In this document: piece by piece, positions 35,473 to 44,186 of the stretch
How the letters are laid out: each line of letters begins with the position of its first letter
Numbering within the stretch: position 1 is the first letter of the stretch
Assembly (NCBI RefSeq): GCF_903166585.1
Contig: NZ_CAESCM010000002.1
Location: 1 to 64,000, forward strand
DNA: 64,000 nucleotides
From: Pedobacter ghigonis
Lineage (GTDB): Bacteria; Bacteroidota; Bacteroidia; Sphingobacteriales; Sphingobacteriaceae
Direction: 5' to 3'
The notes under the pieces: model-generated
Told to the model about the DNA's origin: nothing
What the model saw: only the letters and a program-made list of their open reading frames with translations
Database searches by the model: none
Translations under genes and position numbers: made by a program

Positions 35473-36348
35473 ATGTTCAGTTATAATTCACCTATGCTTA
35501 GAGACGACGCTTTAAAAGGAAAAACCATTGTAATTACCGGTGGCGGTACCGGGCTTGGCAAAGCCATGGGCGTTTATTTCCTGAAATTAGGTGCCAATCT
35601 GGTAATCACCAGCCGTAAGCAGGATGTTTTGCAAAAAACAGCCGACGAAATGGAAGAGAAAACCGGAGGTAAAGTATTGGCAGTAGCTTGCGATGTAAGG
35701 GAGGTTGCACAGGTAGAAAATGTACTGACCAAAACACTCGAAAGATTTGGTTCAGTTGATGCACTGCTAAATAATGCGGCAGGTAACTTCATTTCACCAA
35801 CCGAACGCCTGTCGGCCAATGCCTTTTCTTCCATTATCGATATTGTTTTAAAGGGAACGGTTAACTGCACGCTTACCTTTGGTAAACACTGGATTGCAGC
35901 AAAGCAGCCGGCTACGGTGCTAAATATCATTACAACTTATGCCTTTACCGGCTCGGCTTATGTGGTGCCATCGGCCTGTGCCAAGGGTGGGGTTTTGGCC
36001 TTAACCCGGTCCTTAGCAGTAGAGTGGGGTAAATATGGTATCCGTACCAATGCAATTGCCCCCGGACCATTCCCAACCAAAGGCGCCTGGGAGCGTTTAT
36101 TGCCCGGCGACCTGGCCAAGAAATTCGATTTTAAAAACCGTGTGCCACTAAAAAGGGTAGGCGACCATCAGGAACTGGCCAATCTGGCTGCGTTTTTAGT
36201 GAGCGATTTCTCCGGTTATATTAATGGCGAAGTAATTACAATTGATGGAGGCGAATGGCTGCAGGGCGCTGGTCAGATGAATGGTTTAGAAGCAATCCCG
36301 AACGAAATGTGGGATATGCTGGAACAAATGACGAGAAGCGCTAAGTGA
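35473..36348 (+). CDS. 2,4-dienoyl-CoA reductase-like SDR
   Basis: 291 residues. Cofactor motif TGGGTGLG is at 22-29 and NNAAGN at 100-105. The usual SDR YxxxK is replaced by SxxxK (Ser167, Lys171), with a Tyr 11 residues earlier (Tyr156). This spacing matches mitochondrial 2,4-dienoyl-CoA reductase (Tyr199, Ser210, Lys214), and VPSACAKGGVLALTRSLAVE and NAIAPGPFPTKGAWERL also fit. It should reduce 2,4-dienoyl-CoA with NADPH during unsaturated fatty acid oxidation. It follows an enoyl-CoA isomerase-like gene across a repeat region. Confidence 0.9.
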   Translation: MFSYNSPMLRDDALKGKTIVITGGGTGLGKAMGVYFLKLGANLVITSRKQDVLQKTADEMEEKTGGKVLAVACDVREVAQVENVLTKTLERFGSVDALLNNAAGNFISPTERLSANAFSSIIDIVLKGTVNCTLTFGKHWIAAKQPATVLNIITTYAFTGSAYVVPSACAKGGVLALTRSLAVEWGKYGIRTNAIAPGPFPTKGAWERLLPGDLAKKFDFKNRVPLKRVGDHQELANLAAFLVSDFSGYINGEVITIDGGEWLQGAGQMNGLEAIPNEMWDMLEQMTRSAK

Positions 36349-36475
36349 GGTAAGATGGATGATGTAGGATGGAAGATGTAATGATTACTATTAAGGAACA
36401 ACCTCCTCCATTTTCCATTATCCGTCTTCCATTCCCCATGTTCCATCTTTTTTCCATTTTCCATCCTTCATTTAT
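36346..36475. repeat. Stop-codon-anchored imperfect palindrome, copy A
   Basis: Starts with the SDR stop codon: TGAGGTAAGATGGATGATGT, identical over 21 bp to the copy at 57571. Left half is rich in GGATG/GGAAG words; right half is CCATTTTCCATCC/TTCCATC words, so the halves pair imperfectly. A TATCTTTG box follows directly. Confidence 0.8.
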
Positions 36476-36483
36476 TATCTTTG
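36476..36483 (+). promoter_or_regulatory. TAnnTTTG box 6 nt before purD
   Basis: TATCTTTG, then CCCTAT, then the ATG at 36490. No clear -33 TTTG. Predicts a leaderless or near-leaderless purD mRNA. Confidence 0.6.
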
Positions 36484-36489
36484 CCCTAT

Positions 36490-37761
36490 ATGAATATCTT
36501 ACTTTTAGGTTCAGGCGGCAGAGAAAGTGCATTTGCCTGGAAAATGAGCCAGTCTTCGCACTGCGATAAATTAATTATTGCACCCGGAAATGGTGGTACA
36601 GGTGCATACGGTACCAATATCAACATCAATGTAAACGATTTTGATTCCATTAAGAAAGTAGTTCTTGCCGAGAATATTGAACTTGTTGTAGTAGGGCCAG
36701 AAGAACCTTTGGTAAATGGTATTCACGATTTTTTCCTTGCCGATCAGGCGATTGCACACATTCCCGTTATCGGGCCTAAAAAAGAAGGTGCTATTTTAGA
36801 AGGAAGTAAAGATTTTTCTAAACAGTTTATGGAGCGCCATGGGATTCCAACCGCGGCATCAAAATCTTTCACCCCCGAAACATTGGAAGATGGTTTAGCT
36901 TATTTGCAGAACCATGCTTTGCCAGTGGTTTTAAAAGCCGATGGGTTGGCTGCAGGTAAAGGTGTATTAATTTGTACCGAAACTGTAGAAGCACAGGAAG
37001 AATTGAAACTGATGCTAGGCGGTAAATTCGGTGCAGCCGGAGCAACGGTGGTTATCGAAGAATTTTTAAGTGGAATTGAACTTTCGGTATTTATTTTAAC
37101 CGATGGCGAGAATTATGTTACCCTTCCATCAGCCAAAGATTATAAAAGAATTGGTCAGGGCGATACTGGTTTAAATACAGGTGGTATGGGTTCGGTTTCT
37201 CCGGTTCCGTTTGCAACGCCAGAGTTTTTGGCTAAAGTAGAGGAGCGTATTATTAAACCAACAGTAGATGGTTTGAAAAAAGATAACATCGATTATACTG
37301 GTTTTATTTTCTTTGGCTTGATCAAAGTAGGCGAAGAACCTTATGTAATTGAGTACAATGCACGTATGGGCGATCCGGAAACTGAAAGTGTTATTCCGCG
37401 TATCGAAAACGACTTGTTAGAATTGTTTCTCGCCAGTGCCAACAAACAGTTAAATCAGGTGAACCTGGTTATTTCAGAGCAAACTGCTGCTACAGTAATG
37501 ATTGTTGCGGGTGGTTACCCAGGCGAATATTTAAAAGGTAAAGCCATTACGGGCATCGAAAACCTGCGTCACTCTAATGCTTTCCACGCCGGAACACTTT
37601 TAGAAAACGATGTGGTTAAAACCAACGGTGGTAGGGTAATTGCAATTACCAGTTTGCAGAAAGATTTATTTACCGCTTTACAATCGGCCACTGCCGATGC
37701 CGGAAGAATCTACTTTGATGGAAAATACTTCAGAGAAGATATCGGCTTTGATTTGGTTTAA
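36490..37761 (+). CDS. purD: Phosphoribosylamine-glycine ligase
   Basis: 423 residues from the ATG at 36490 (MNILLLGSGGRESAFAWKM); an in-frame TTG at 36481 lies within the promoter box and is rejected. PurD makes glycinamide ribonucleotide in purine synthesis. The ATP-grasp domain is clear: PVVLKADGLAAGKGVLI, EEFLSGIELSVFIL, LPSAKDYKRIGQGDTGLNTG and YNARMGDPETE. Length and order are normal. Monocistronic, with its own terminator. Confidence 0.97.
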   Translation: MNILLLGSGGRESAFAWKMSQSSHCDKLIIAPGNGGTGAYGTNININVNDFDSIKKVVLAENIELVVVGPEEPLVNGIHDFFLADQAIAHIPVIGPKKEGAILEGSKDFSKQFMERHGIPTAASKSFTPETLEDGLAYLQNHALPVVLKADGLAAGKGVLICTETVEAQEELKLMLGGKFGAAGATVVIEEFLSGIELSVFILTDGENYVTLPSAKDYKRIGQGDTGLNTGGMGSVSPVPFATPEFLAKVEERIIKPTVDGLKKDNIDYTGFIFFGLIKVGEEPYVIEYNARMGDPETESVIPRIENDLLELFLASANKQLNQVNLVISEQTAATVMIVAGGYPGEYLKGKAITGIENLRHSNAFHAGTLLENDVVKTNGGRVIAITSLQKDLFTALQSATADAGRIYFDGKYFREDIGFDLV

Positions 37762-37780
37762 ATGCTAAATTTATATAAAA

Positions 37781-37818
37781 AGAAACCCGCAGATTTTATT
37801 GATCTGCGGGTTTCTTTA
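37781..37818 (+). terminator. purD terminator
   Basis: Perfect 14-bp stem AGAAACCCGCAGAT / ATCTGCGGGTTTCT with a 7-nt loop and a T-rich end. Palindromic, so it could work in both directions between purD and the convergent thioredoxin gene. Confidence 0.94.
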
Positions 37819-37839
37819 TTCGTCATGCAGGCAAAGGAT

Positions 37840-37880
37840 CGTCATTTCGAGCGAAGCCGAGAAATCCAGTCGATTGACAG
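37840..37880. repeat. GTCATTTCGAGC dispersed repeat, half copy
   Basis: CGTCATTTCGAGCGAAGCCG followed by AGAAATCCAGTCGATTGACAG. Same family as at 13922 and 42660, but only the left arm is present. Confidence 0.75.
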
Positions 37881-37886
37881 ATATCC

Positions 37887-39041
37887 TTACTTCGATTTAC
37901 TTCCCAATAACTCCTGAAGTTTATCTTGCAAGGCCTGCTCTCTTAATCCTTTGGCAACGATTTTTCCGTTTGGATCAATTAAAAAGTTAGCAGGGATAGA
38001 TTGAATACCATACATTTGGGCTACTTCGTTGCTCCATCCTTTTAAATCAGATACATGCGTCCAGGTTAATTTATCGGCTTCAATTGCTTTTAACCAACCT
38101 TCTTTAGTGGTTCTGGTTGTTCCGCCATCTAAAGAAACACCCAATACCGTAAAGCCTTTATCTTTAAATTTATTGTAAGCCACAACTACATTTGGGTTTT
38201 CCTGACGGCACGGACCGCACCATGAAGCCCAGAAATCTACCAATACATATTTACCTTTAAAATCAGATAATTTTACCGGCTTGCCATCAGCGTCGTTTTG
38301 GGTAAAATCCATAGCGGTTGCACCAATAGCAGTTTTTCTACTGGCCTCAAATATCTTTGCAATTCTTTTACCAGTTGATGTCGCTTTTAAATCAGCAGAT
38401 AAGCCAGTAAAAGCTTTTTCTGCCAAAGGGGCCTGATCAGGATCTGAAGCCAGCTGGCTAAGCGCTGTTAAGCTGATATACGACTTAGGGTTATTGCTTG
38501 CGTATGTCAATAAAATAGGGTTTAGTGCAGCCGTTGCTTTTTCATACCGGCCCATTGCATCTTCTCTTACTTTTGGATCTTTTTGCTGCTCTGGCGTAAG
38601 TTTCGAATACTCTACATTGATGGCGTTGATCTGATCATCAACAGGCTTGGTCAGGGCCTTTAATTTTTTGCTGTCATCGTTGATCACCGATCCACTGATC
38701 GCTGCGGTTTTGATCGAATCTGTGCCGATTATCTTGATGTCAGCAGTTTCAAGAAAAAGGGGGGTATAATCAAGTATCTCGCCTTTTGCCGGACGGTTAA
38801 CGTAGGGGTTTTTGTTAAGAAATAGGTTTCCGGCAGCTGGATCCACTAAAGTACCTTTAAATATAAAAGTACCTTTATCAACCGTTACTGAATCTGTTAC
38901 TGATTTATCATCTGCACGGTAAATCAGGTATATCTTATCGCCATCTTTCAGGCCTTTAATATAACCTGTAACAGTAAACGGCTTTTGCGCCAAGGCTGCG
39001 AGTGGCAAAAGTGCCATTGCAAATAATAATGTCTTTTTCAT
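37887..39041 (-). CDS. DUF4369 / TlpA-like thioredoxin family protein
   Basis: 384 residues with a signal peptide (about 1-19). An N-terminal DUF4369 domain (FTVTGYIKGLKDGDKIYLIY, about 22-115), a helical middle, and a C-terminal thioredoxin fold with WASWCGPCRQEN (Cys275, Cys278) and the cis-Pro loop SIPANFLID. Periplasmic disulfide oxidoreductase of the TlpA class, typical of Bacteroidota. A TATATTTG box at 39067-39074 is its likely promoter. Confidence 0.94.
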   Translation of the reverse strand: MKKTLLFAMALLPLAALAQKPFTVTGYIKGLKDGDKIYLIYRADDKSVTDSVTVDKGTFIFKGTLVDPAAGNLFLNKNPYVNRPAKGEILDYTPLFLETADIKIIGTDSIKTAAISGSVINDDSKKLKALTKPVDDQINAINVEYSKLTPEQQKDPKVREDAMGRYEKATAALNPILLTYASNNPKSYISLTALSQLASDPDQAPLAEKAFTGLSADLKATSTGKRIAKIFEASRKTAIGATAMDFTQNDADGKPVKLSDFKGKYVLVDFWASWCGPCRQENPNVVVAYNKFKDKGFTVLGVSLDGGTTRTTKEGWLKAIEADKLTWTHVSDLKGWSNEVAQMYGIQSIPANFLIDPNGKIVAKGLREQALQDKLQELLGSKSK

Positions 39042-39066
39042 AAAATTGAAGTTAGTCTAATTGGTT

Positions 39067-39074
39067 CAAATATA
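39067..39074 (-). promoter_or_regulatory. TAnnTTTG box upstream of the DUF4369 gene
   Basis: Minus strand TATATTTG, 25 nt before the ATG at 39041. No consensus -33 element at the usual spacing. Confidence 0.55.
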
Positions 39075-39132
39075 GGACTTAAAACGTTAAGGCCTGTGTA
39101 AAATTATATTAGCCCATTCGGGTAAGGAGCTT

Positions 39133-40314
39133 TTAGTTTAATTTCTGATAGGTGCGCCACCATAAATCAGGCATTTCGCCATTAACTGCAGTTTGGTAAT
39201 CATCGTAACGGCAAGGCACCAAATGATAACGCTCATTTTTAGATTGGCCCGATGGGTATGGCACCTGCATCCACCAGCGGTCTGATTTTTTACTTTTAAC
39301 AAAGGTCATTTCGCCCGAGCCATCTTTCAAACTCGTTCTGTAAATAATAAACTGAGATTTTGGTGTAAGTGGAAAGTCTTTTTTGCGGGCATAAAACCCA
39401 TCAACAAAATACCAAACCATTTGAGCCAGTAAAAAAGCAGTTTGTCCGTTATTATCGTAAGCAGGATTAAATTCGTAAAAACCGATTGAGGTTAGCTTGT
39501 CATTCATGCCGGCATAGCGTGCCAATCTGCAGGCTTCCTCGCCATCAAAACCATTTGGTGTGGTGTTGGCATTGGCTGCGGCATCGGCTGAGCGAATAGC
39601 ACCGATATCAAAACTGATCATGTTGGCGTTGCGGATAATCGGTTCGGTTAGTGTAATATCCTGTGCAAATTCGCCAAGGCGGTGTACATCAAAATAAAGC
39701 TTATCCATTACACTTAAACTCTCCTGATTTACAAAATAGGTTTGGTAACCCACATTGCTAAAGTTGAAGAGATAATTGGGCTGGTGTAAAAAAATCTTGT
39801 TCAGATAGCAGTCAGAGCGGGTAGCAATCCCTTCATGGTCGTCATCGCCAATATCGAACTGATTGTCGATAATTACCAGGTCTACCTTTTGCTCGAGGTC
39901 TTCGTAACCTAAATATTGCGCATAGGTTAAATCCTGTCCGCCACCGATAATAACCGGTATAATGTTCATTTTGATCAGCTCCGTCACCACCATTTTAACC
40001 GCAATGTAAGTATCGGCAATGGTTGCGCCATGTTTAATATTACCTAAATCTACGATCCGGCTGGTAAAAGCCCCTTCGTTAAGGCGGTAAAATTTTTCCC
40101 TGAAATAATCGGGTGCGAGGGCAGTACCTTCATTGTTTACTGCGCCACGGCCATCGAGTACGCCAAAAATGGCCAGATCGTAAGTGTTCTCTTCAAAATC
40201 GGGGAACGATTCGGTATAAATTTGCGCTTTTAAACCCAACTGACTTGTAAAAAATCCTTGTTTTGGGGTAAAACTATCGGCGTTTATGGGCGAAAAAAAA
40301 TCCGTTAATGACAT
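39133..40314 (-). CDS. Arginase/formimidoylglutamase-fold protein with altered metal site
   Basis: 393 residues with the ureohydrolase fold: PVIIGGGQDLTYAQ, VDLVIIDNQFDIG, NMISFDIGAIRSADA and IGFYEFNPAYD are aligned with the four conserved arginase blocks. But the Mn ligands are substituted: GGxH becomes GGGQD (Gln127), DxHxD becomes D150-N-Q-F-D154, and the DxD block becomes D236-I-G238. The Glu281 block remains. Bacteroidota have such proteins annotated as formimidoylglutamase; catalysis as a classic binuclear Mn enzyme looks doubtful. Divergent from the epimerase gene by 71 bp. Confidence 0.85.
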   Translation of the reverse strand: MSLTDFFSPINADSFTPKQGFFTSQLGLKAQIYTESFPDFEENTYDLAIFGVLDGRGAVNNEGTALAPDYFREKFYRLNEGAFTSRIVDLGNIKHGATIADTYIAVKMVVTELIKMNIIPVIIGGGQDLTYAQYLGYEDLEQKVDLVIIDNQFDIGDDDHEGIATRSDCYLNKIFLHQPNYLFNFSNVGYQTYFVNQESLSVMDKLYFDVHRLGEFAQDITLTEPIIRNANMISFDIGAIRSADAAANANTTPNGFDGEEACRLARYAGMNDKLTSIGFYEFNPAYDNNGQTAFLLAQMVWYFVDGFYARKKDFPLTPKSQFIIYRTSLKDGSGEMTFVKSKKSDRWWMQVPYPSGQSKNERYHLVPCRYDDYQTAVNGEMPDLWWRTYQKLN

Positions 40315-40341
40315 ATATTTAAAACTCTCGGCTCAAATATC

Positions 40342-40349
40342 TATTTTTG
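40342..40349 (+). promoter_or_regulatory. TAnnTTTG box upstream of the epimerase-phosphatase pair
   Basis: TATTTTTG, 36 nt before the ATG at 40386. No TTTG is found at the -33 position. Confidence 0.5.
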
Positions 40350-40385
40350 AATGCGTATTTCCACATATAGCTCGAAAAAAATAAA

Positions 40386-41348
40386 ATGATACTGGTAACC
40401 GGAGGCACGGGATTTTTAGGATCTGAACTGATTAAACAATTAACCAATAAAGGTTTACCTGTTCGGGCGTTAAAGCGTGCGCATTCTAAAATTCCGGTTT
40501 TAATTAGTAACAACCCGTTAATAGAGTGGTTTGATGCCGATATTAACGAAACTGCAGCCCTCGAAGATGCATTTGCGGGGATTACAAAAGTTTATCACTG
40601 TGCGGCATTTGTATCTTTAAATTCGAAACATAAGAAACAGCTTTTTCATGTCAACATTGATGGTACATCGAATATTGTAAACCTTTGTGCCGAAAATAAT
40701 TGCCGCTTGCTGCATGTGAGCTCTATTGCGGCGCTTGGTAATGCTAAAAAAGATAATAAAATAACCGAAAAAGATTTTTGGGAATATGATGCTCAGGCGC
40801 ATGCCTACGGCTTATCCAAATACGAGGGCGAAATGGAGGTTTGGCGGGGCATTACCGAAGGGCTTGACGCTGTAATCGTTAATCCATCTGTTATTATTGG
40901 TAAAAATGCTGGTTTTGAAGGAAGCGGAGCTATTTTCAAGCTGGTAAAAGATGGTTTTTCTTTTTATACCGATGGAGCCTCGGGTTTTGTAGATGTGGAA
41001 GATGTAGCTAAAGCCATGATTTTATTGATGGAAGCCGAAGTTTCGGGCGAACGTTATATTATTTCGGCCAGTGACTATCATTATAAAGATCTTTTTACCG
41101 ATATAGCTAAAGGTTTTTCGGTTAAAGCACCAACCAAAGAAGCTAAACCATGGATGCTGGGATTAGCCTGGAGGGCACTTAAATTTGTTTCTCTTTTTAC
41201 CGGCAAGCAGCCTTCAATAACCAAAGACACTGCCAAAAGCAGCATAACACTCAGTTATTACAGCAATAATAAGATTATAGCGGAAACTGGAATTACATTT
41301 AAACCGGTATCCCAAAGCATACAGGAAATTACCCAACACTTAAAATAA
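40386..41348 (+). CDS. NAD-dependent epimerase/dehydratase (extended SDR)
   Basis: 320 residues. Rossmann motif GGTGFLG at 6-12, VYHCAAFVSL, LLHVSSIAALG and AYGLSKYEGE (the YxxxK pair) identify an extended SDR similar to dihydroflavonol-4-reductase or 3-beta-HSD-like proteins. Substrate unclear. Its stop codon overlaps the ATG of the HAD/SerA fusion gene by one base (TAATG), so translation is coupled and the products may act in one pathway. Confidence 0.92.
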   Translation: MILVTGGTGFLGSELIKQLTNKGLPVRALKRAHSKIPVLISNNPLIEWFDADINETAALEDAFAGITKVYHCAAFVSLNSKHKKQLFHVNIDGTSNIVNLCAENNCRLLHVSSIAALGNAKKDNKITEKDFWEYDAQAHAYGLSKYEGEMEVWRGITEGLDAVIVNPSVIIGKNAGFEGSGAIFKLVKDGFSFYTDGASGFVDVEDVAKAMILLMEAEVSGERYIISASDYHYKDLFTDIAKGFSVKAPTKEAKPWMLGLAWRALKFVSLFTGKQPSITKDTAKSSITLSYYSNNKIIAETGITFKPVSQSIQEITQHLK

Positions 41349-42649
41349 TGCCCAAACAAAAAGCTTATTACATTATCGATTTCGATAGTACTTTTACTCA
41401 GGTAGAAGCACTTGATGAACTCGCGAGGATCTCTTTAAAGAACCACCCAGACAAAGAGGCCATTTTCCAAAAAATTGAAGACTATACCAACTTTGCCATG
41501 GAAGGCAAAATGTCTTTCTCCGAGAGTTTAGCCCAGCGTGTTAAACTTTTAGAAGCCAACGAAGATCACCTGAAACAGTTGATTAAACATTTAAAAAAGA
41601 AGGTGTCTACATCTTTTTCGCGTAATGCGGCTTTCTTTAAAAAACATAGCGACGAAGTTTTAATCGTTTCGGGGGGATTTAAGGAGTTTATTACGCCTGT
41701 GGTGAGCCAGTACCACATTAAAAAGGAAAACATTTATGCCAATACCTTTGTAACCACCGGCGACGGAAAAATTATCGATTACGACCATGCCAACCCGTTA
41801 AGTGAAGAAGGCGGAAAAGTAAAACTGCTTCAACATTTAAAACTGGAGGGCGAATTATTTGGTATAGGCGATGGCTATTCTGATTTTCAGCTGCGCGAGA
41901 GTGGCTTAATTAATAAGTTTTTTGCTTTTACCGAGAATATTGCCCGCGAAAGCATTGTGGCAAAAGCAGACCACGTTACGCCGAGCTTTGATGAATTCTT
42001 ATATGTTAACAATCTTCCGCGTGCCATTTCCTATCCAAAAAACAGGATTCTTTGTCTGGTAATTGGTGATGTTGATCCTTTAACCATTTCGATTCTTAAA
42101 AATGATGGTTTATCTATCAGGCATAAAACTACTTTCGAAGAGAAGTATGTTAAAGATGTTGGGATTATCCTTTTGGCAGATGGCGAAAAGCTAACCAAAG
42201 ATCAATTAAAAAATGCAGTTAAGCTTAAAACTATAGGTTATTTAGGTAATGCAAAAAATAAGATCGATTTAGATTTATGTACCAAACAGGGTATTGTAGT
42301 TTTTGATGATCAAAAGAACAACCCGCGTAACCTCGATTTTATCCCGAAAAGGGTAACCGATTTTATGAATACCGGTGCTACTTATTTAAGCAGCAATTTC
42401 CCGAATTTGCAGTTACCTAAAATTGATAAATCGCATCGTTTAATCCATATCCATAAAAACGTTCCGGGTATTATGGCTAAAATCAATACGGTTTTCGCCA
42501 AGCACGATATCAATATTGTAGGCCAGTTTTTAATGACCAATTCTGAAATTGGTTACGCCATTACCGATATTAACACCGAATACGATAAACAATTGTTCAA
42601 ATCGCTTAAAAAGATTGAGCATACCATTAAGTTTAGGGTGCTTTATTAA
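41348..42649 (+). CDS. HAD-IB phosphatase fused to a SerA-like region lacking the NAD domain, with ACT
   Basis: 433 residues. N-terminal HAD phosphatase of the phosphoserine phosphatase type: DFDST (11-15, nucleophile Asp11 and Asp13), Ser108 in IVSGG, Lys157, GDGYSD (174-179). Residues about 232-322 resemble the substrate-binding part of 3-phosphoglycerate dehydrogenase (KLKTIGYLGNAKNKIDLDLC, then TKQGIVVFD). The Rossmann domain is absent, and 335-433 continues as the SerA linker and ACT domain (NTGATYLSSNFPNLQLP, HRLIHIHKNVPGIMAKINTV) ending FRVLY, like E. coli SerA. This suggests a serine-binding regulatory tail on a phosphatase. Catalysis of the phosphatase part looks intact. Translationally coupled to the epimerase. 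Confidence 0.9.
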   Translation: MPKQKAYYIIDFDSTFTQVEALDELARISLKNHPDKEAIFQKIEDYTNFAMEGKMSFSESLAQRVKLLEANEDHLKQLIKHLKKKVSTSFSRNAAFFKKHSDEVLIVSGGFKEFITPVVSQYHIKKENIYANTFVTTGDGKIIDYDHANPLSEEGGKVKLLQHLKLEGELFGIGDGYSDFQLRESGLINKFFAFTENIARESIVAKADHVTPSFDEFLYVNNLPRAISYPKNRILCLVIGDVDPLTISILKNDGLSIRHKTTFEEKYVKDVGIILLADGEKLTKDQLKNAVKLKTIGYLGNAKNKIDLDLCTKQGIVVFDDQKNNPRNLDFIPKRVTDFMNTGATYLSSNFPNLQLPKIDKSHRLIHIHKNVPGIMAKINTVFAKHDINIVGQFLMTNSEIGYAITDINTEYDKQLFKSLKKIEHTIKFRVLY

Positions 42650-42659
42650 TCCCTCTAAT

Positions 42660-42741
42660 CGTCATTTCGAGCGGAGTGCTCAGCGAAGCTAAATCTATTT
42701 AAAGATCTCTCCATTTCGCTGCGCTTCAGTCGAGATGGCGA
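42660..42741. repeat. GTCATTTCGAGC dispersed palindromic repeat, full copy
   Basis: Left arm CGTCATTTCGAGCGGAGTG, then AAAGATCTCTCCATTTCGCT, right arm TTCAGTCGAGATGGCGA. Closely similar to 13922-14003. Located between convergent genes. Confidence 0.85.
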
Positions 42742-42876
42742 CTCTTTTAAACTTTAAGGGCTGAAATGTGAAAAAAGATGACGGAATTAGTTCTTCTTCG
42801 ATCAGCAAAATCTGCGGGATACAGCTAAATTGTGGCTTCCCGCTGATTTTATCTTTAGCCCAGCGCCATTCCCTGC

Positions 42877-44166
42877 TTATTTCAGAAACTGATGCCTTTT
42901 CAATAACAAATGTTTGGGTGCACCAATAACCTGTGATTTGTAAATACCTGTATGGCCCGAAAATAAATAAGCGGTAACGCAAGCCAGGGCAACGTAAATT
43001 CCGGATGAGGTACCAAAGAGTTCTACGCCCATAAAAATACAAGCCAAAGGCGTATTGGCTGCGCCGGCAAAAACGGCCACAAACCCCATTCCAGCTAACA
43101 AGCCATAAGGTAGCGGTATAAACAGGCTGATAAAGCTGCCCAATGTTGCGCCGATGAAGAAAAGAGGGGTAACCTCGCCACCTTTAAAACCGGCTCCTAA
43201 TGTTAATGCCGTTAAAAATAATTTAATGGTGAAGGTATAATAGGGCTCTTGTTGCGTAAAAGCTTCTGATATAACCGGGATACCCAGGCCAATATAGCGG
43301 GTACTACCAATGAGGTAAATAAGTGCAATTAAAATAAACCCACCAATAAACGGCCGAAGGGGAGGATAGTTAACCTTACTGAAAAGCTTTGAAATCCCAT
43401 GGTTCATAGAAGAAAATAGGCGTGCTGTTAATCCAAACAATATTCCGGCACCTAGCGATAGGAATAAATTAATGGCGTTCATGTCGGGCACGCTGGCAAT
43501 GGCATAATGTGTGTGTCCAACTCCCCAGGCTTTACAGGTATAGTCGGCAATTACGGCCGTAATAAACGATGGTAGGATAGCACTGTAGATCACCGAACCC
43601 ACAACAAAAACCTCCAAACCAAAAACTGCTCCTGCCAGGGGGGTACCAAAAACAGAGGCGAAACCTGCGCTGATGCCACAAATGAGGATAATTTTCCGGT
43701 CTCTGGGTTTAAGTTTAAATATTTTGGTTAGCTGGTCGGCAAAAGCCCCGCCAATTTGTACTGCAGTTCCCTCTCTGCCTGCCGAGCCTCCAAACAAATG
43801 CGTAATAATCGTACCGGCATAAATTAGGGGAGCCATAATTAACGGAATAATCTTTTTCGGCGATTGCAGTTCTTCTATTAACAAATTATTCCCTTTTACA
43901 ACTGCTGTACCCCAATAATAATAGGCCAGGCCAATAAGTAAACCGGCAAGAGGCAAAAATGCAATAATCCACAGGTGCTGCTCGCGGTAATTTGTTGCCC
44001 AGTTAAGGCTTACCAGAAACAATGCTGAGGCAGAACCGATAATACTGCCAAGTACAAGCGAAATAAGCAGCCATTTCAGGGTGCTGGTTAATATTAAACC
44101 GAAATCTTTTTTAATGAAGTGGTTGAAAGACAGCAAAAATCCTTCACCTAATTTTTTAACAGGCAT
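42877..44166 (-). CDS. CLC-F type fluoride/proton antiporter
   Basis: 429 residues, about 10-12 membrane helices of the CLC chloride-channel fold. The chloride-type GSGIP motif is replaced by GNNLL (92-96), and the gating-glutamate segment reads GREGTAVQ (130-137, Glu132) rather than GKEGP; both are hallmarks of the CLC-F clade, which exports fluoride. GFASVFGTPLAGA (168-180) follows. A fluoride riboswitch lies in its leader, which confirms the substrate. The chromosomal gene would protect enolase and other fluoride-sensitive enzymes. Confidence 0.95.
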   Translation of the reverse strand: MPVKKLGEGFLLSFNHFIKKDFGLILTSTLKWLLISLVLGSIIGSASALFLVSLNWATNYREQHLWIIAFLPLAGLLIGLAYYYWGTAVVKGNNLLIEELQSPKKIIPLIMAPLIYAGTIITHLFGGSAGREGTAVQIGGAFADQLTKIFKLKPRDRKIILICGISAGFASVFGTPLAGAVFGLEVFVVGSVIYSAILPSFITAVIADYTCKAWGVGHTHYAIASVPDMNAINLFLSLGAGILFGLTARLFSSMNHGISKLFSKVNYPPLRPFIGGFILIALIYLIGSTRYIGLGIPVISEAFTQQEPYYTFTIKLFLTALTLGAGFKGGEVTPLFFIGATLGSFISLFIPLPYGLLAGMGFVAVFAGAANTPLACIFMGVELFGTSSGIYVALACVTAYLFSGHTGIYKSQVIGAPKHLLLKRHQFLK

Positions 44167-44186
44167 TTAAATCAATTTTAATAAAA

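Noticed and set aside
42695..43042. 115-codon frame overlapping the end of the CLC gene
   Set aside because: Shadow of the CLC gene and of the dispersed repeat; no protein character.
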